In this document: one piece after another, positions 22,221 through 22,312 of the stretch
Numbering within the stretch: the stretch's first letter is position 1
Layout of the letters: the number at the start of each line of letters is the position of its first letter
Source of the DNA: an uncultured bacterium
Lineage (GTDB): Bacteria > Actinomycetota > Coriobacteriia > Coriobacteriales > Coriobacteriaceae
NCBI GenBank assembly: GCA_905215945.1
Contig: CAJMRZ010000005.1
Location: forward strand, 1-22,312
Direction: 5' to 3'
Length of the DNA stretch: 22,312 nucleotides
Translations under genes and position numbers: made by a program
Notes under the pieces: generated by a model
Databases searched by the model: none
Told to the model about the DNA's origin: nothing
The model's input: only the letters and a program-made list of their open reading frames with translations

Positions 22221-22312
22221 TTAGAGATGCAGCACGCGGTCGCGGATCTCCTCGGTTCGGCCCTGGTTCCAGAACTGGGTACCGATGTAGCCGCACGTAC
22301 GACGAGCGACAT
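22221..22312 (-). CDS. nrdD: anaerobic ribonucleoside-triphosphate reductase, C-terminal end (continues outside window)
   Basis: The last 29 or so codons of a minus-strand gene are present, ending in TAA at 22223-22221. The peptide ARRTCGYIGTQFWNQG followed by RTEEIRDRVLHL is the C-terminus of class III ribonucleotide reductases. The glycine in RTCGYIG is the expected site of the catalytic glycyl radical. The enzyme reduces ribonucleoside triphosphates to deoxy forms without oxygen and needs NrdG, encoded 426 nt downstream. Zinc-finger and active-site regions lie outside the window. A 134-codon frame overlapping this region in another phase is not the real gene. Confidence 0.85.
   Translation of the reverse strand, partial: VARRTCGYIGTQFWNQGRTEEIRDRVLHL

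Noticed and set aside
21908..22312. 134-codon minus-strand frame across the nrdD end and spacer
   Set aside because: It overlaps the nrdD C-terminus in another phase and passes through both arms of the 128-bp palindrome; no ribosome binding site.

Overview
The window is GC-rich, tightly packed bacterial DNA with 24 recognisable protein genes, a predicted leader peptide and a gene remnant. It reads as the chromosome of an anaerobic, high-GC Gram-positive. The evidence is an oxygen-sensitive class III ribonucleotide reductase (nrdD/nrdG), an aldo/keto reductase with ferredoxin-type clusters, a lipoprotein-anchored solute-binding protein, flavodoxin next to a DUF3793 gene, and strong GGAGG-type ribosome binding sites with some GTG and TTG starts. 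A Coriobacteriia (Collinsella-like) host is my best guess; that is inference, since no rRNA or other marker is present.

Layout. 1-870: the end of a DUF3793 gene and a short flavodoxin (+), closed by a bidirectional terminator. 896-4086: a complete polar amino-acid ABC importer on the minus strand (lipoprotein binding protein, hairpin, permease with an extra extracytoplasmic domain, ATPase). 4148-7481: minus-strand endonuclease IV, a Gfo/Idh/MocA oxidoreductase and an aldo/keto reductase. Two copies of a palindromic repeat sit directly in front of the first two of these. 7632-8955: a cyclase-like remnant and a ketopantoate-reductase family gene (+). 8986-10158: a two-helix membrane protein and a secreted coiled-coil/3D-like cell-wall protein (-). 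10370-12956: metY (-), with a probable leader peptide and hairpin, facing a divergent LysR gene. 13056-15579: rnhA, a second Gfo/Idh/MocA protein, acylphosphatase and a PerR-type Fur regulator (+). 15595-17484: a Cof-type HAD phosphatase, a UreE-like protein and a SlyD-like FKBP isomerase (-). 17605-19469: an M19 dipeptidase and a YgjP-like zinc metallopeptidase (+). 19476-22312: a minus-strand run nrdD (3' end), nrdG, folE, HD hydrolase, folB, with a 426-nt palindrome-rich spacer between nrdD and nrdG.

Most genes are ordinary metabolic or housekeeping genes; I see no transposase, phage, CRISPR, tRNA or rRNA. The less ordinary content is between genes. First, a repeat pair whose stem changes on both sides and whose shared end includes the Shine-Dalgarno purines of the next gene. 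Second, a metY leader with a perfect Shine-Dalgarno, a 17-residue peptide and an overlapping hairpin. Third, two large palindromes between nrdD and nrdG. The coupled SlyD/UreE-like pair, which suggests nickel handling without a local urease, and the permease's extra domain also deserve a look.
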